Below, piece after piece: positions 25,488 through 33,784 of a stretch of DNA of 63,762 nucleotides. A program made the position numbers and the translations under genes. Below the pieces are notes generated by a model that saw nothing but the letters and a program-made list of their open reading frames with translations, had not been told where the DNA came from and did not search any database. This DNA is from Gammaproteobacteria bacterium. GTDB taxonomy: Bacteria; Pseudomonadota; Gammaproteobacteria; GRL18. Each line of letters starts with the position of its first letter. Positions within the stretch are counted from its first letter, which is position 1. Where the stretch lies: contig JADGDG010000024.1 in assembly GCA_016744995.1 (NCBI GenBank), positions 1 to 63,762 on the forward strand, read 5' to 3'.

Positions 25488-25603
25488 TTATTTTTCTCCT
25501 ATCAAGCCTAATTTTGCACAATTGTAATAATTGCTAATGTTCATTCTCTAAAAAAGAGTTTTTTTAAATAAAAGGGTAAAAGTATCAATTAATAAACTTA
25601 AAT

Positions 25604-27151
25604 CTAATCTTCCGATTCAGACTCAGCTTCTTCTTCATCAACACCATCTAATTCTTTTTCCTGCATACTGCCAGTCATAACTATCGCCTCACTGACCAGT
25701 TGATGAACACTCATAATGGCATCCATTTCGAAACCATAATAAGGTAACGTTTTAGTAAACTGACTCTTACAAATTGCACAAATGGCGGCAATATTTGTCA
25801 CACCACTTTCCTCAGTCACTTGCTTCAGTGCTTCCATTCTTGGTAAGGCACCTTTAATACGTAATTCCATGAGGTCATCTGTTAGCAGACCACCACCGCC
25901 GCCACAACAGAAAGTAGCATCTTTAATAGTATCTGCATCCATATCAACATAATTGTTACAGGAAGCTTCAATCACAGCACGAGGGATATCAAACTGACCG
26001 CCTGGCCTATCACCCATGCGTGAAGCACGTGCTACATTACAGGAATCATGGAAGGTCATGGTCAGGTGATCATTTTCTGCCTTATTCATACGTAATTTAC
26101 CTTCTTGAAGTGCGCCGTACGTGACTTCAAGAATATGTTGCGGTATTGGATAGCTTTGATCTAAGAAATCAAATGGGCCAGCAAGTGTATTTAGGAAACT
26201 ATAAGCAACACGCCATGCATGCCCGCACTCACCAAAGATAATACGCTTTACTTTGAGCTCGATAGCAGCTTCGCGAATTCTCATTGAAATTTTCTGAATG
26301 TTATCATAGCTGCCGATAAACAAACCGAAGTTAGCTGCTTCAGAAGCTTTTGAACTAACAGTCCAGGTAATACCCAGCTCGTGAAGAACTTTACCATAAC
26401 CAATCAAACCATCAATATGAGGTTCTGCAAAGAAGTCAGCTGATGGAGTCATAAGTAAAGCTTCACAGCCTACTTCATCCATATTAAACTTAACCGGAAC
26501 ACCGCATTCGTCTTCCATTTCTTCTTCAAGATCTTCCAAAATACCTTTAAGCGCTTTTCCAGGTAAACCTAGATTATTACCAATTTTATATACTTTCTGG
26601 ATGATCTGGTTAGAGTATTTTTGAGCTTTACCTACATGGGCTAAAATTTCACGAGCAGCCATTGTCACTTCTGCTGTATCAATACCCATTGGACAGAAGA
26701 CAGAACAACGACGACACTCTGAACACTGGTGATAGTAGTTATACCATTCATCAAGAACATCTTCGGTCAGGTCAACAGCACCCACTAATTTAGGGAAGAA
26801 TTTACCAGCGAAGGTGAAATAACGACGATATACTTTCCTCATCAAATCCTGACGAGCAACAGGCATATTTTTGGGGTCATTGGTACCAATAAAATAATGA
26901 CATTTATCAGTACATGCACCACATTTGATACATGAATCCATAAACACTTGTAAAGAACGGTAACGACCTAATAGATCACCCATTTTTTCCAATGTTTTTT
27001 CTTTCCAATCTTCTGGTAATTCACCAGGATAGCCCAGATCAGTATCAAATTCCGCACGGGATACGAACGGTCCTTTACCAGCCATTACATCCTGTTTTAT
27101 CAGGGGAATAGTTGGGTACTCTCTAAACTCGGGAGTTTCAAAGTCTGCCAC
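25604..27151 (-). CDS. dsrK: DsrK, HdrD-like Fe-S subunit
   Basis: A 515-residue cytoplasmic protein. Two [4Fe-4S] binding regions lie near the N-terminus (CIKCGACTDKCHYF; CSECRRCSVFCPMGI). The C-terminal half has the CCG domains (FGECGHAWRV, TFHDSCNVARASRMGDRPGG, ATFCCGGGGGLL) that hold the catalytic, heterodisulfide-reductase-type noncubane cluster; DsrC trisulfide is the expected substrate. A short acidic tail (EEEAESESED) ends it. The operon has 92 bases between dsrM and dsrK. Full length. Confidence 0.95.
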   Translation of the reverse strand: MADFETPEFREYPTIPLIKQDVMAGKGPFVSRAEFDTDLGYPGELPEDWKEKTLEKMGDLLGRYRSLQVFMDSCIKCGACTDKCHYFIGTNDPKNMPVARQDLMRKVYRRYFTFAGKFFPKLVGAVDLTEDVLDEWYNYYHQCSECRRCSVFCPMGIDTAEVTMAAREILAHVGKAQKYSNQIIQKVYKIGNNLGLPGKALKGILEDLEEEMEDECGVPVKFNMDEVGCEALLMTPSADFFAEPHIDGLIGYGKVLHELGITWTVSSKASEAANFGLFIGSYDNIQKISMRIREAAIELKVKRIIFGECGHAWRVAYSFLNTLAGPFDFLDQSYPIPQHILEVTYGALQEGKLRMNKAENDHLTMTFHDSCNVARASRMGDRPGGQFDIPRAVIEASCNNYVDMDADTIKDATFCCGGGGGLLTDDLMELRIKGALPRMEALKQVTEESGVTNIAAICAICKSQFTKTLPYYGFEMDAIMSVHQLVSEAIVMTGSMQEKELDGVDEEEAESESED

Positions 27152-27243
27152 TTGTCTAAATCCTCAAAATTACTAGAAATTATTTTTTACATAAAGAATT
27201 TATTATTTAAACTCTTGAATATTTCTAAAACAACTTTCTATTC

Positions 27244-27987
27244 TTACTTAGGTTGAACTTTATTTTTTTCAGCGTCTAATTCAGCAGCCCATGATGATAT
27301 ATGTCTGGCTTCACGCGGATTATCAACTTGGTTCCGAGTTGGAGCAAAAAACAAACCAGGGATATGCAATAGTTTACTAAAAGGCAGTAATATCATTAAA
27401 ATTGCAACTAGAAACAGATGCACCATTAAGGGAAAATCTGTTGGCAGGTCTTGCCAGTTAAAGCTCATAAGACCTAAAGAAAACTCTTTAATTGCGATAA
27501 TATCTGTATGTGAGATAAAGCGCATTACAATGCCGGTTAAGGTTATAACCATTAACAAAATCAGCCATAAATAGTCTGAAGGTGCTGAAATATATTTTAC
27601 TCTTGCAACAAATATGCGACGAACCAGTAGTCCGGTCAGACCAATAAACATTGTAAATGCAGCATATTCACCGACATTTTGCAGAAGTACCAGAAGCACA
27701 GGAACATCTGTTATAAAAAATCTTAAGTGATTTAACAGGACAATGAAGAGACTCATGTGGAACATCCAGCCAAACAGCCAGGTCCATTTATTAGATCGGA
27801 ATAAGGCGGCAAATAAAATTGCTTCTTTAGCCAGCCTGACAGCCACACCACCTTTTGTTAAAGGCGCCGGTGTAACGGGTATTTTCAACGGTGCAGGCAC
27901 ACGTGAATATTGAATAATTTTTTTCGATAGTCCTATGATCAGGACAAGAAAAGCCACTGTAAGAAGTAGCGCATAAAACGCTGACAT
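27244..27987 (-). CDS. dsrM: DsrM, cytochrome-b-type membrane subunit
   Basis: A 247-residue protein with five or six hydrophobic helices (FYALLLTVAFLVLIIGLSK, WLFGWMFHMSLFIVLLNHL, YAAFTMFIGLTGLLVRRIF, YLWLILLMVITLTGIVMR, LMVHLFLVAILMILLPFSKL). Histidines in FHMS, NHLRFF and VHLF/KLLH are placed to bind heme b, as in the NarI-like family. DsrM passes electrons from quinol to DsrK at the membrane. It lies 105 bases downstream of dsrC behind a hairpin. Confidence 0.9.
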   Translation of the reverse strand: MSAFYALLLTVAFLVLIIGLSKKIIQYSRVPAPLKIPVTPAPLTKGGVAVRLAKEAILFAALFRSNKWTWLFGWMFHMSLFIVLLNHLRFFITDVPVLLVLLQNVGEYAAFTMFIGLTGLLVRRIFVARVKYISAPSDYLWLILLMVITLTGIVMRFISHTDIIAIKEFSLGLMSFNWQDLPTDFPLMVHLFLVAILMILLPFSKLLHIPGLFFAPTRNQVDNPREARHISSWAAELDAEKNKVQPK

Positions 27988-28017
27988 ATTACCTACCCAT
28001 GAATTATTTTTAAAATA

Positions 28018-28067
28018 ATGTGTAAGAGACCTTCAATTAAAAAATCTCATAAAGAGCTCTTACACAT
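28018..28067 (-). other. Inter-cistronic hairpin between dsrC and dsrM
   Basis: Eleven-base arms ATGTGTAAGAG (28018-28028) and CTCTTACACAT (28057-28067) pair perfectly. Read along the operon it starts 25 bases after the dsrC stop and is followed by the U-rich stretch ATTATTTT. It could be a partial terminator, or an RNA 3' end that stabilises the upstream dsrC message. DsrC is needed in excess in this pathway. Confidence 0.6.
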
Positions 28068-28091
28068 GAACTGCTTTGCTACAAGTTGTAT

Positions 28092-28427
28092 TTACACACA
28101 ACCAGTTGGCTTTGGAAGACCAGCAAATTTACATGCTTGTTTACCAGGGCCATAAGGGAATAATTCATAAAGGTACTTAGAGTTACCCTTAGCTTTGCCC
28201 AGTTTTTTAGCAACAGCTTTAGTTAAAACACGAACAGCTGGAGCAATTTGATACTCTTCATAGTACTCACGAAGGAAATTGATGATATCCCAGTGATCAT
28301 CACCCATTTCAACTTCATCAATTTCAGCCATTACAGTAGCAACGCCAGGGAACCAATCACCCAGGTTTACCAGATAACCTTCCTCATCAACTTCAATGTC
28401 CTTACCTTCTACAGAAATAGTAGCCAT
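28092..28427 (-). CDS. dsrC: DsrC, sulfur-carrier protein with both C-terminal cysteines
   Basis: A 111-residue DsrC/TusE-family protein. The conserved EGYLVNLGDWFPGVA, DHWDIINFLREYYEEY and the flexible C-terminal arm KQACKFAGLPKPTGCV are present. Both the penultimate and the upstream cysteine (ten residues earlier) are there, so it can form the trisulfide that DsrAB and DsrK process. Clean ATG with AGTTTAAAT spacing; 34 bases after dsrH. Full length. Confidence 0.97.
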   Translation of the reverse strand: MATISVEGKDIEVDEEGYLVNLGDWFPGVATVMAEIDEVEMGDDHWDIINFLREYYEEYQIAPAVRVLTKAVAKKLGKAKGNSKYLYELFPYGPGKQACKFAGLPKPTGCV

Positions 28428-28461
28428 TATTTAAACTCCAATATTAAAATATTTATAAAAT

Positions 28462-28770
28462 TTACAGCCAAGACTGAACGTTTGAATGCTCGGCTACCAA
28501 ATCAACGAAACCAGCATAATCAACAGTTTTGATACCATCGATTATATCCGCTCCTGTAAAACCGCGCGTATTCAAGTCAGAAGCAAGAACACAGACGTTT
28601 TTATTTGCTATTGCTGCAGTTAATTTATCCGCAACAATTGTACCTTTTAATGCACCGACAACTGCATCTTCAATCAAAAGAATCGTAGAGCCTTCTTTTG
28701 ACTTGCTTAGACACGAGTGTAGTGAATTACGCTCAAAAGGTGATTTGTTTACAGTGTGTAACATTGCCAT
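28462..28770 (-). CDS. dsrH: DsrH, subunit of the DsrEFH sulfurtransferase
   Basis: A 102-residue DsrH/TusB-family protein: MLHTVNKSPFERNSLHSCLS, then ILLIEDAVVGALKGT and NVCVLASDLNTRGF. It is the third part of the alpha2beta2gamma2 DsrEFH hexamer, which donates sulfur to DsrC. AAGGGG precedes the ATG. It follows dsrF by 14 bases. Confidence 0.95.
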   Translation of the reverse strand: MAMLHTVNKSPFERNSLHSCLSKSKEGSTILLIEDAVVGALKGTIVADKLTAAIANKNVCVLASDLNTRGFTGADIIDGIKTVDYAGFVDLVAEHSNVQSWL

Positions 28771-28784
28771 TGTGTCATATCCCC

Positions 28785-29195
28785 TTAAGAACTAATTACG
28801 ACGTCTTGCTCATCCATCAGATCAGCAAGTTCCGCACGTGTAGCAGGTATTATGGATGGTTTTTCTGCCCAATCATCATCTTCGTCTTCGTAAGTCAACG
28901 CCATGATATTGTCCAGAGTTAAACCCCGTTCTTCTAAAGACTCCGTCTCAACATAAATTTTGTTGATATCATAGTCACCCAGAGCTTTATACGCTGGAGA
29001 GAAGTTTTTCATGCCAGAGGCTTCAGTATTCTGATTGTTTGCAATTTGAAAAACGCCGTCATCACAAAAAACCAGACTAACGGATTGATCAAAAGCAGCA
29101 CTAATTAATACAACTTCCAACGATTCTAATGCGTAAACGGTACCATAAGGTGCTTTCGTGTTCACAAACATGAATTTCTTTATGCTTTCACTCAT
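28785..29195 (-). CDS. dsrF: DsrF, subunit of the DsrEFH sulfurtransferase
   Basis: A 136-residue DsrF/TusC-family protein (KFMFVNTKAPYGTVYALESL, VVLISAAFDQSVSLVFCDDG, KIYVETESLEERGL). The extended C-terminus with acidic stretches (YEDEDDDWAEK) is normal for sulfur oxidisers. It pairs with DsrE in the hexamer. GAGGAATAAAT precedes the ATG. It follows dsrE by 11 bases. Confidence 0.95.
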   Translation of the reverse strand: MSESIKKFMFVNTKAPYGTVYALESLEVVLISAAFDQSVSLVFCDDGVFQIANNQNTEASGMKNFSPAYKALGDYDINKIYVETESLEERGLTLDNIMALTYEDEDDDWAEKPSIIPATRAELADLMDEQDVVISS

Positions 29196-29206
29196 ATTTA
29201 TTCCTC

Positions 29207-29599
29207 TTAATCACCAAATGTTAATAAACGATCAGCCTGGATACCACCTTCCACTAACTGGCCTAAACCAGAAATACGGAATGCCGGGTGGATGTTATCG
29301 GCATCTTTGCCCTGGCGACCAGCTTCATCAGCATCTAACATGCCTCGGCGCTGTGCAGCTGCGATACAAACAACCATATCCAATTCATGTTCTTTGGCTA
29401 AAGCCGCCCAGTTTTCCGTAATATTACGGTCATCCTGAGGTGGAACAGCCAAACGAGTTGCGTTATTAACGCCGTCGTTATAAAAGAACACACGATAAAT
29501 TTCATGACCTTTTGCCAAAGCAGCTTTAGCAAACTGATACGCAGTATCAGATGCCTGGTGCTGGTAAGGTCCTTCATTAATTAATAATGTAAACTTCAT
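29207..29599 (-). CDS. dsrE: DsrE, sulfurtransferase subunit with the active cysteine
   Basis: A 130-residue DsrE/TusD-family protein. KFTLLINEGPYQHQASDTAY and GHEIYRVFFYNDGVNNATRL are family motifs, and the conserved sulfur-carrying cysteine lies in LDMVVCIAAAQRRG. It accepts sulfane sulfur from rhodanese/TusA donors and passes it to DsrC. First of the dsrEFH trio, downstream of dsrB. Confidence 0.95.
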   Translation of the reverse strand: MKFTLLINEGPYQHQASDTAYQFAKAALAKGHEIYRVFFYNDGVNNATRLAVPPQDDRNITENWAALAKEHELDMVVCIAAAQRRGMLDADEAGRQGKDADNIHPAFRISGLGQLVEGGIQADRLLTFGD

Positions 29600-29673
29600 T
29601 AAGGATCTGCCTAACAGGTCCCTTCCCCGGCATCATCTAGCAAAAGAGTAACCAGAGCAGGAACCTTAATTAT

Positions 29674-30750
29674 TTAAAAGTGGATGTGAGTAGAAGCGTT
29701 TAAGCTGTTACGCGCGCCTCTCCAGTCATCAATGTGGAACTTAGTGAAAGGTAAGCCAGTCTTCTCGAAGAAGCCAAACCAGCCGATTCTTTCAATCCAG
29801 TCATTCATGCGTTCCCAATCTTTTGCATCTTCTTTGTAGACTTTCAAAATGCGCTTAACTAAAGCAGTTGCTTCAGGCCAGCGTGGTGGGTTGTTAGGAA
29901 TACCGGCAGCAACCAGTTTTTGGAAAGTAGGTTTGCCACGTGCATTTGAGTGATTACCACCAACCCAGATAGCTAACGTTGTATGAACCGCATCATTAAT
30001 CAGCATTGGAGGGCAAGGAGGATAACAGGCACCACAACAGATACACTTCTTCTCATCAACTTCCAGAGTAGGCTTGCCGTCAACCATCGCAGGACGAATC
30101 GCAGCAACAGGGCAACGAGCAACAATTGTTGGGCGTTCACAAGCATTTGCAACTAAATCATGAGCAATTTTAGGTGGCTTGGTGTGTTGGATATTAATAG
30201 CGATATCGCCTTGTCCACCACAGTTAATCTGACAACATGAAGTAGTGATATGAACACGGTTAGGCATTTCTTCACGCTTAAATTCTACAATCAGTTCATC
30301 CATCATTGATTTAACAACACCAGATGCATCAGAGCCTGGGATATCACAGTGCAACCAACCCTGTGTATGGGAAGGAGCAGTAATAGTAGGGCCTGTACCA
30401 CCGACAATCAAACCAGCTTTTTCAATGGCTTCAATCATTGGTGCTACTTTTGCTTCGCTGTCAACCATATATTCAAGGTTAGAACGAATGGTGAAACGAA
30501 TAAAGCCATCACCTAATTCATTGGCAATACGTGTCATTTCACGCAAGGTGAAAACATCAAGAATACGGGCTGTACCAACACGGATTGTGTAGATTTCGTC
30601 ACCACTATGGGCAACGTGCTTTAAAACACCTGGACGAGGTCTTTCATGGTATTTCCACAAGCCAAAGTTTCTACGCATTGTTGGGTGCATATACTGGAAT
30701 CCATCTGGAGCACCAGATTCGATCGGCATCTTAGGTCTTTCTGCAGCCAT
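29674..30750 (-). CDS. dsrB: Dissimilatory sulfite reductase (reverse type) beta subunit
   Basis: A 358-residue DsrB. The siroheme/Fe-S ligands are in TTSCCQINCGGQGDIAIN, with CPVAAIRP and a ferredoxin domain CICCGACYPPCPPM. The C-terminal GARNSLNASTHIHF is family-typical. With DsrA it forms the alpha2beta2 siroheme enzyme that oxidises sulfur bound to DsrC. Full length, 82 bases after dsrA. Confidence 0.97.
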   Translation of the reverse strand: MAAERPKMPIESGAPDGFQYMHPTMRRNFGLWKYHERPRPGVLKHVAHSGDEIYTIRVGTARILDVFTLREMTRIANELGDGFIRFTIRSNLEYMVDSEAKVAPMIEAIEKAGLIVGGTGPTITAPSHTQGWLHCDIPGSDASGVVKSMMDELIVEFKREEMPNRVHITTSCCQINCGGQGDIAINIQHTKPPKIAHDLVANACERPTIVARCPVAAIRPAMVDGKPTLEVDEKKCICCGACYPPCPPMLINDAVHTTLAIWVGGNHSNARGKPTFQKLVAAGIPNNPPRWPEATALVKRILKVYKEDAKDWERMNDWIERIGWFGFFEKTGLPFTKFHIDDWRGARNSLNASTHIHF

Positions 30751-30832
30751 TTTAATTTCCTATTCTAATAAACTTGTTTATAGTCAGGAGGAATATCCTC
30801 CTGAAATATTTAACTTATTAAGCAGTTAAGTG

Positions 30833-32092
30833 TTAAGCAGTCGCCGCTTCGGCTTTTTTGTCATACCACTTTTTAACTTCTTCATCCCAGCCATCCATAC
30901 GTACATATGAACACTGACGAGGCTCGCTAACCATGTTTGGATCCAGTTCAAGACCAATACCTTCAAGGTAGTTAACCAGGCCGATACGCTCAATCATTTC
31001 ACCAGTACGCTCGTGCTCAAGTGCGTTTTCAGCGAAGAAATCAATCATTTCACCAGTCAGTTCAACCAGCTCTTCAATTTCTTCCATAGTGTCAACTTTC
31101 ATGAAAGGAGCAACTACAGTACCCATCATGTCACCAATTTTCAGTGTACGTTTACCACCGATAAGAATAGTAACACCAGTATCATCACCAGGAGCTAATG
31201 CTTTAGTCATAACATTGATACAATGCATACAACGAACACATTCTTTATTATTCACTTCAAGCGTGTTGTCATCATTTAATTTGATAGCATTTGAAGGGCA
31301 ACGGTCAGTGACATTATCAATCACATAGTCACGGCCTTTATCAGCAACAAAAGTTTTCACTTCTTCCTGATCAACTTTCATCTCATCACGCCAGATACCA
31401 ATAACGGCCATATCAGCACGTTCAATGGCATTGGTACAGTCATTTGGACAACCAGATACTTTAATCTTCCATTTATATGGAAGTGCTGGTCTGTGTAAAT
31501 CATCTTGAAATTCATTAACCAGATGACGCATCAAACCTTGTTCATTGGCACATGAATGCTCACAACGAGCGCCACCAACACAAGCCATTGCAGTACGAAC
31601 ACATGGCCCGGCACCACCCAAATCAAAACCGTATGAATTTAACTTGTCAAAGAAAGGCTGCATTTGTTCAGTTGTAGAACCGATAAACATAATGTTACCC
31701 GTTTGACCGTGGAAAGTTTGCAGACCAGAGCCATGCTTCTCCCAGTCATCTGCTAATTGATTCAGAATATCAGCAGTATAAAAATTACCAGCAGGAGGCT
31801 GGATACGAACTGTGTGGAATTCTTTTGACTCTGGAAAATGTTCAGCAACCTCAGAAAAACGCGGGATAATACCACCACCATAACCAAAGACAGAGACTGT
31901 ACCGCCTTTCCACCAACCCATACGAGTTTCGTATGAATGTTCCAGCTGACCTAACAGTCCGCCAACCATTGAATTGATTCGCTCATCAGGATGGTCATCT
32001 CTTAAACGCTTAAAAGCTGTGATAAAACTTGGCCATTCGCCATTTTCCAGCTCATCTATCATCGGAGTATCATAGATCGTTACTTTAGGCAC
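30833..32092 (-). CDS. dsrA: Dissimilatory sulfite reductase (reverse type) alpha subunit
   Basis: A 419-residue DsrA, GTG start with AGGGAG upstream. The cluster/siroheme motif is CVGGARCEHSCANEQG with SGCPNDCTNA. The ferredoxin domain has CPSNAI and NKECVRCMHCINVM. It is the first gene of the operon, behind a long leader. The dsrL- and dsrEFH-containing operon marks it as the sulfur-oxidising type. Reaction: oxidation of DsrC-bound sulfur to sulfite at the siroheme centre, in the cytoplasm. Confidence 0.97.
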   Translation of the reverse strand: MPKVTIYDTPMIDELENGEWPSFITAFKRLRDDHPDERINSMVGGLLGQLEHSYETRMGWWKGGTVSVFGYGGGIIPRFSEVAEHFPESKEFHTVRIQPPAGNFYTADILNQLADDWEKHGSGLQTFHGQTGNIMFIGSTTEQMQPFFDKLNSYGFDLGGAGPCVRTAMACVGGARCEHSCANEQGLMRHLVNEFQDDLHRPALPYKWKIKVSGCPNDCTNAIERADMAVIGIWRDEMKVDQEEVKTFVADKGRDYVIDNVTDRCPSNAIKLNDDNTLEVNNKECVRCMHCINVMTKALAPGDDTGVTILIGGKRTLKIGDMMGTVVAPFMKVDTMEEIEELVELTGEMIDFFAENALEHERTGEMIERIGLVNYLEGIGLELDPNMVSEPRQCSYVRMDGWDEEVKKWYDKKAEAATA

Positions 32093-32548
32093 GGTTTTCT
32101 CCCTTAGGTAAATTAGTGCTACTAATAAAATATTACTGAGTAATATTAAACTTTGATTTTAAACCCTGCTTAAGCTCTCTAAAATCTTGCTAAAGAGGGT
32201 TCAAAACAATAATCTTTAGCCTTGTGAAGATACACGATTACGTGTTTTTTCACAAGACACACAAAAACAATGGAGTGAATTTTAGGACTTAATAATAAAG
32301 TATTAAACCCTTCCTTTGGGAGGCATCCCCCCCATGCTACTATCCCCTTATGGATATACCCTTCTAATTCACTGTTTTTTAGAAAAATAATCATCATTTA
32401 TATCAATAAGTTATAAATTATTTTCCAAAATTAACTTATTTACACTTCACAGCTTCATTTTATTTTTATTTTGCCTTTTACCATGATTCCAGCTTGAATC
32501 ATTGGTATTAACAGTATTTCATTGTATTAGTAAATACTTTAAAGCATA
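32093..32548 (-). promoter_or_regulatory. Probable long 5' leader of the dsr operon (about 456 nt)
   Basis: If transcription starts near 32548 the dsrA leader is about 456 bases and has no supported gene. It contains a hairpin at 32221-32256 (CTTGTGAA/TTCACAAG with inner ACACG/CGTGT), a further pairing AACCCT/AGGGTT near 32162-32202, a C-rich run opposite GGGAGGCATC near 32318-32333, and a perfect 9-bp-arm palindrome AATATTACT-G-AGTAATATT at 32129-32147 just before the dsrA ribosome site. A regulatory leader is likely; I recognise no named riboswitch. Confidence 0.45.
32129..32147. promoter_or_regulatory. 19-bp palindrome upstream of dsrA
   Basis: AATATTACT-G-AGTAATATT: perfect 9-bp arms around one base, 37 bases before the dsrA GTG. 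It may be an operator for a dimeric repressor or a leader stem that exposes or hides the ribosome site. AT-rich, so hairpin stability is modest. Confidence 0.45.
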
Positions 32549-32596
32549 TTTTGCATTATACACCAGTGTATTTGTGTCGATATTGATTGAGGTCAA
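32548..32596 (-). promoter_or_regulatory. Predicted FNR-type class II promoter of the dsr operon
   Basis: On the minus strand a perfect TATAAT (plus positions 32555-32560) predicts a start site at about 32548. The sequence TTGAT-TGAG-GTCAA (32583-32596, matching TTGAT-N4-ATCAA in nine of ten positions) is centred at 32589.5, exactly 41.5 bases upstream of that start, the standard position for an FNR class II activator. No good -35 hexamer is needed in such promoters. The box is also 100 bases upstream of the plus-strand gene at 32696, so it could serve both sides. Confidence 0.6.
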
Positions 32597-32695
32597 TTAA
32601 TTTATCCTAATATACAAATATGTGAGCGACTACACTTGAAATAAGTCCCTCTGAATCTTATTTACTTTACTATCTATTAAGTCGAGTAATTCTGT

Positions 32696-32887
32696 ATGTT
32701 AATATTAAGTGAAGTTTTAATTCAAAATCATCAATTAGAATCCTACTCTGATCTCATTAAACTGATCCAGGTTAAAGCAAAAGAAGGTGAAATGTTTTTT
32801 GATATTGATATTAAACCACCCTACCCTGACACGCCGGATGAATGGGAAACTGATCTGGAAGCAAAATTTACCAGCGCACCCAAATAG
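32696..32887 (+). CDS. Unknown small protein upstream of the Cas6-like gene
   Basis: A 63-residue acidic protein (MLILSEVLIQNHQLESYSDL, then GEMFFDIDIKPPYPDTPDEW). No family is recognised. It lies between the dsr promoter and the Cas6-like gene, 34 bases before the latter, on the same strand, which suggests one transcript. The ribosome site is weak. The D-I-D-I-K-P-P-Y-P segment is unusual and could help to find homologues. Confidence 0.5.
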   Translation: MLILSEVLIQNHQLESYSDLIKLIQVKAKEGEMFFDIDIKPPYPDTPDEWETDLEAKFTSAPK

Positions 32888-32921
32888 TACCGAACATATA
32901 AACCCTAAATAGAGAATCATC

Positions 32922-33608
32922 ATGTTCTGGAATGAAGAGGAAAAACCAGCGGAGTATTCAGTTCCGGAAAATGTCATTGATCTTTCATTTAAGGTCTCTT
33001 GCAAACAAATAAAACTGGATCACGCCTGGGCTTTAACCAATGCTATTGGTGAAATATTGCCCTGGTTTAAAGACGACCCCCAGACCGCCATCCATCATAT
33101 TTACATCCCTCAATCAGGCAATGGCTGGATTCAATCTAACAGGTTTGACGATGAACTTGTTCAGCTGTCACGTAGAACTCGCCTCAAACTTCGAGTTCCT
33201 ATGAATCGAAAAGCTGATGCACAGACCATCACGGGACAAACCATATCTGTTGATGGAAATGAGTTAGTCATTGGTCAATCTGAGCAACATTCACTCAGCG
33301 CAATAACAACAATCGTTGCTCGTCATGTCCATGTACCCGAGACTGATGATAACGAAGAGGTTTTTTTGCAGGCGATCCACAAGCAAATAAAAGCGATGGG
33401 CATCAACGTCAGAAAAATGCTCTGCGGTAAATCACACCAATTAAAAACAACCGATGGGCTGATTAAAACCCGTAGCTTAATGATTGCTGATATTTCCTCA
33501 GAAGAATCCATTCATCTACAGGAAAATGGTGTTGGTCAGTACTATAGTTACGGCTGTGGCATTTTTATTCCGCAAAAAGGGATCACTGCTGTAAATTCTG
33601 ATGAATAA
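32922..33608 (+). CDS. Orphan Cas6/Cmx6-like protein (RAMP fold) in the dsr island
   Basis: A 228-residue protein resembling the Cas6/Cmx6 (I-MYXAN) family: VIDLSFKVSCKQIKLDHAWA at the start, IHHIYIPQSGNGW, LSRRTRLKLRVP, ISVDGNELVIG, KMLCGKSHQLKTTDG, TRSLMIADISSEESI, and a glycine-rich end GVGQYYSYGCGIFIPQKGI. Cas6 cuts CRISPR repeat RNA. No array, Cas1/2 or Cascade gene lies in the window, so this copy may have another RNA-linked role, possibly on dsr transcripts. It lies between the dsr promoter and a second dsrC. A hairpin ATCTCT-TTTG-AGAGAT follows at 33627-33642. Family assignment rests on motif recall. Confidence 0.65.
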   Translation: MFWNEEEKPAEYSVPENVIDLSFKVSCKQIKLDHAWALTNAIGEILPWFKDDPQTAIHHIYIPQSGNGWIQSNRFDDELVQLSRRTRLKLRVPMNRKADAQTITGQTISVDGNELVIGQSEQHSLSAITTIVARHVHVPETDDNEEVFLQAIHKQIKAMGINVRKMLCGKSHQLKTTDGLIKTRSLMIADISSEESIHLQENGVGQYYSYGCGIFIPQKGITAVNSDE

Positions 33609-33716
33609 AATTCACATTAGAAATCTATCTCTTTTGAGAGATGTATTTTATTTATAACTATTATATCATCAGTTACTTAAATTCCTCTTGTGTTAGAGGT
33701 AATTAACAAATTTAAC

Positions 33717-33743
33717 AATATTGATGCCTAGATTATCAATATT
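33717..33743. promoter_or_regulatory. Inverted repeat upstream of the second dsrC gene
   Basis: AATATTGAT (33717-33725) and ATCAATATT (33735-33743) pair perfectly across nine bases, 42 bases before the ATG at 33785. It holds TTGAT and ATCAA, but the spacing is nine bases rather than the four of an FNR box, so it is more likely an operator for another dimer or a leader stem. Confidence 0.4.
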
Positions 33744-33784
33744 TTCACACCTTTTTTAAATAAGGTTTTTACGGAGCAGATTTA

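Noticed and set aside
32179..32397. 72-codon open frame in the dsr leader
   Set aside because: No ribosome site, no family likeness, and it runs through the hairpin; better explained as untranslated leader.
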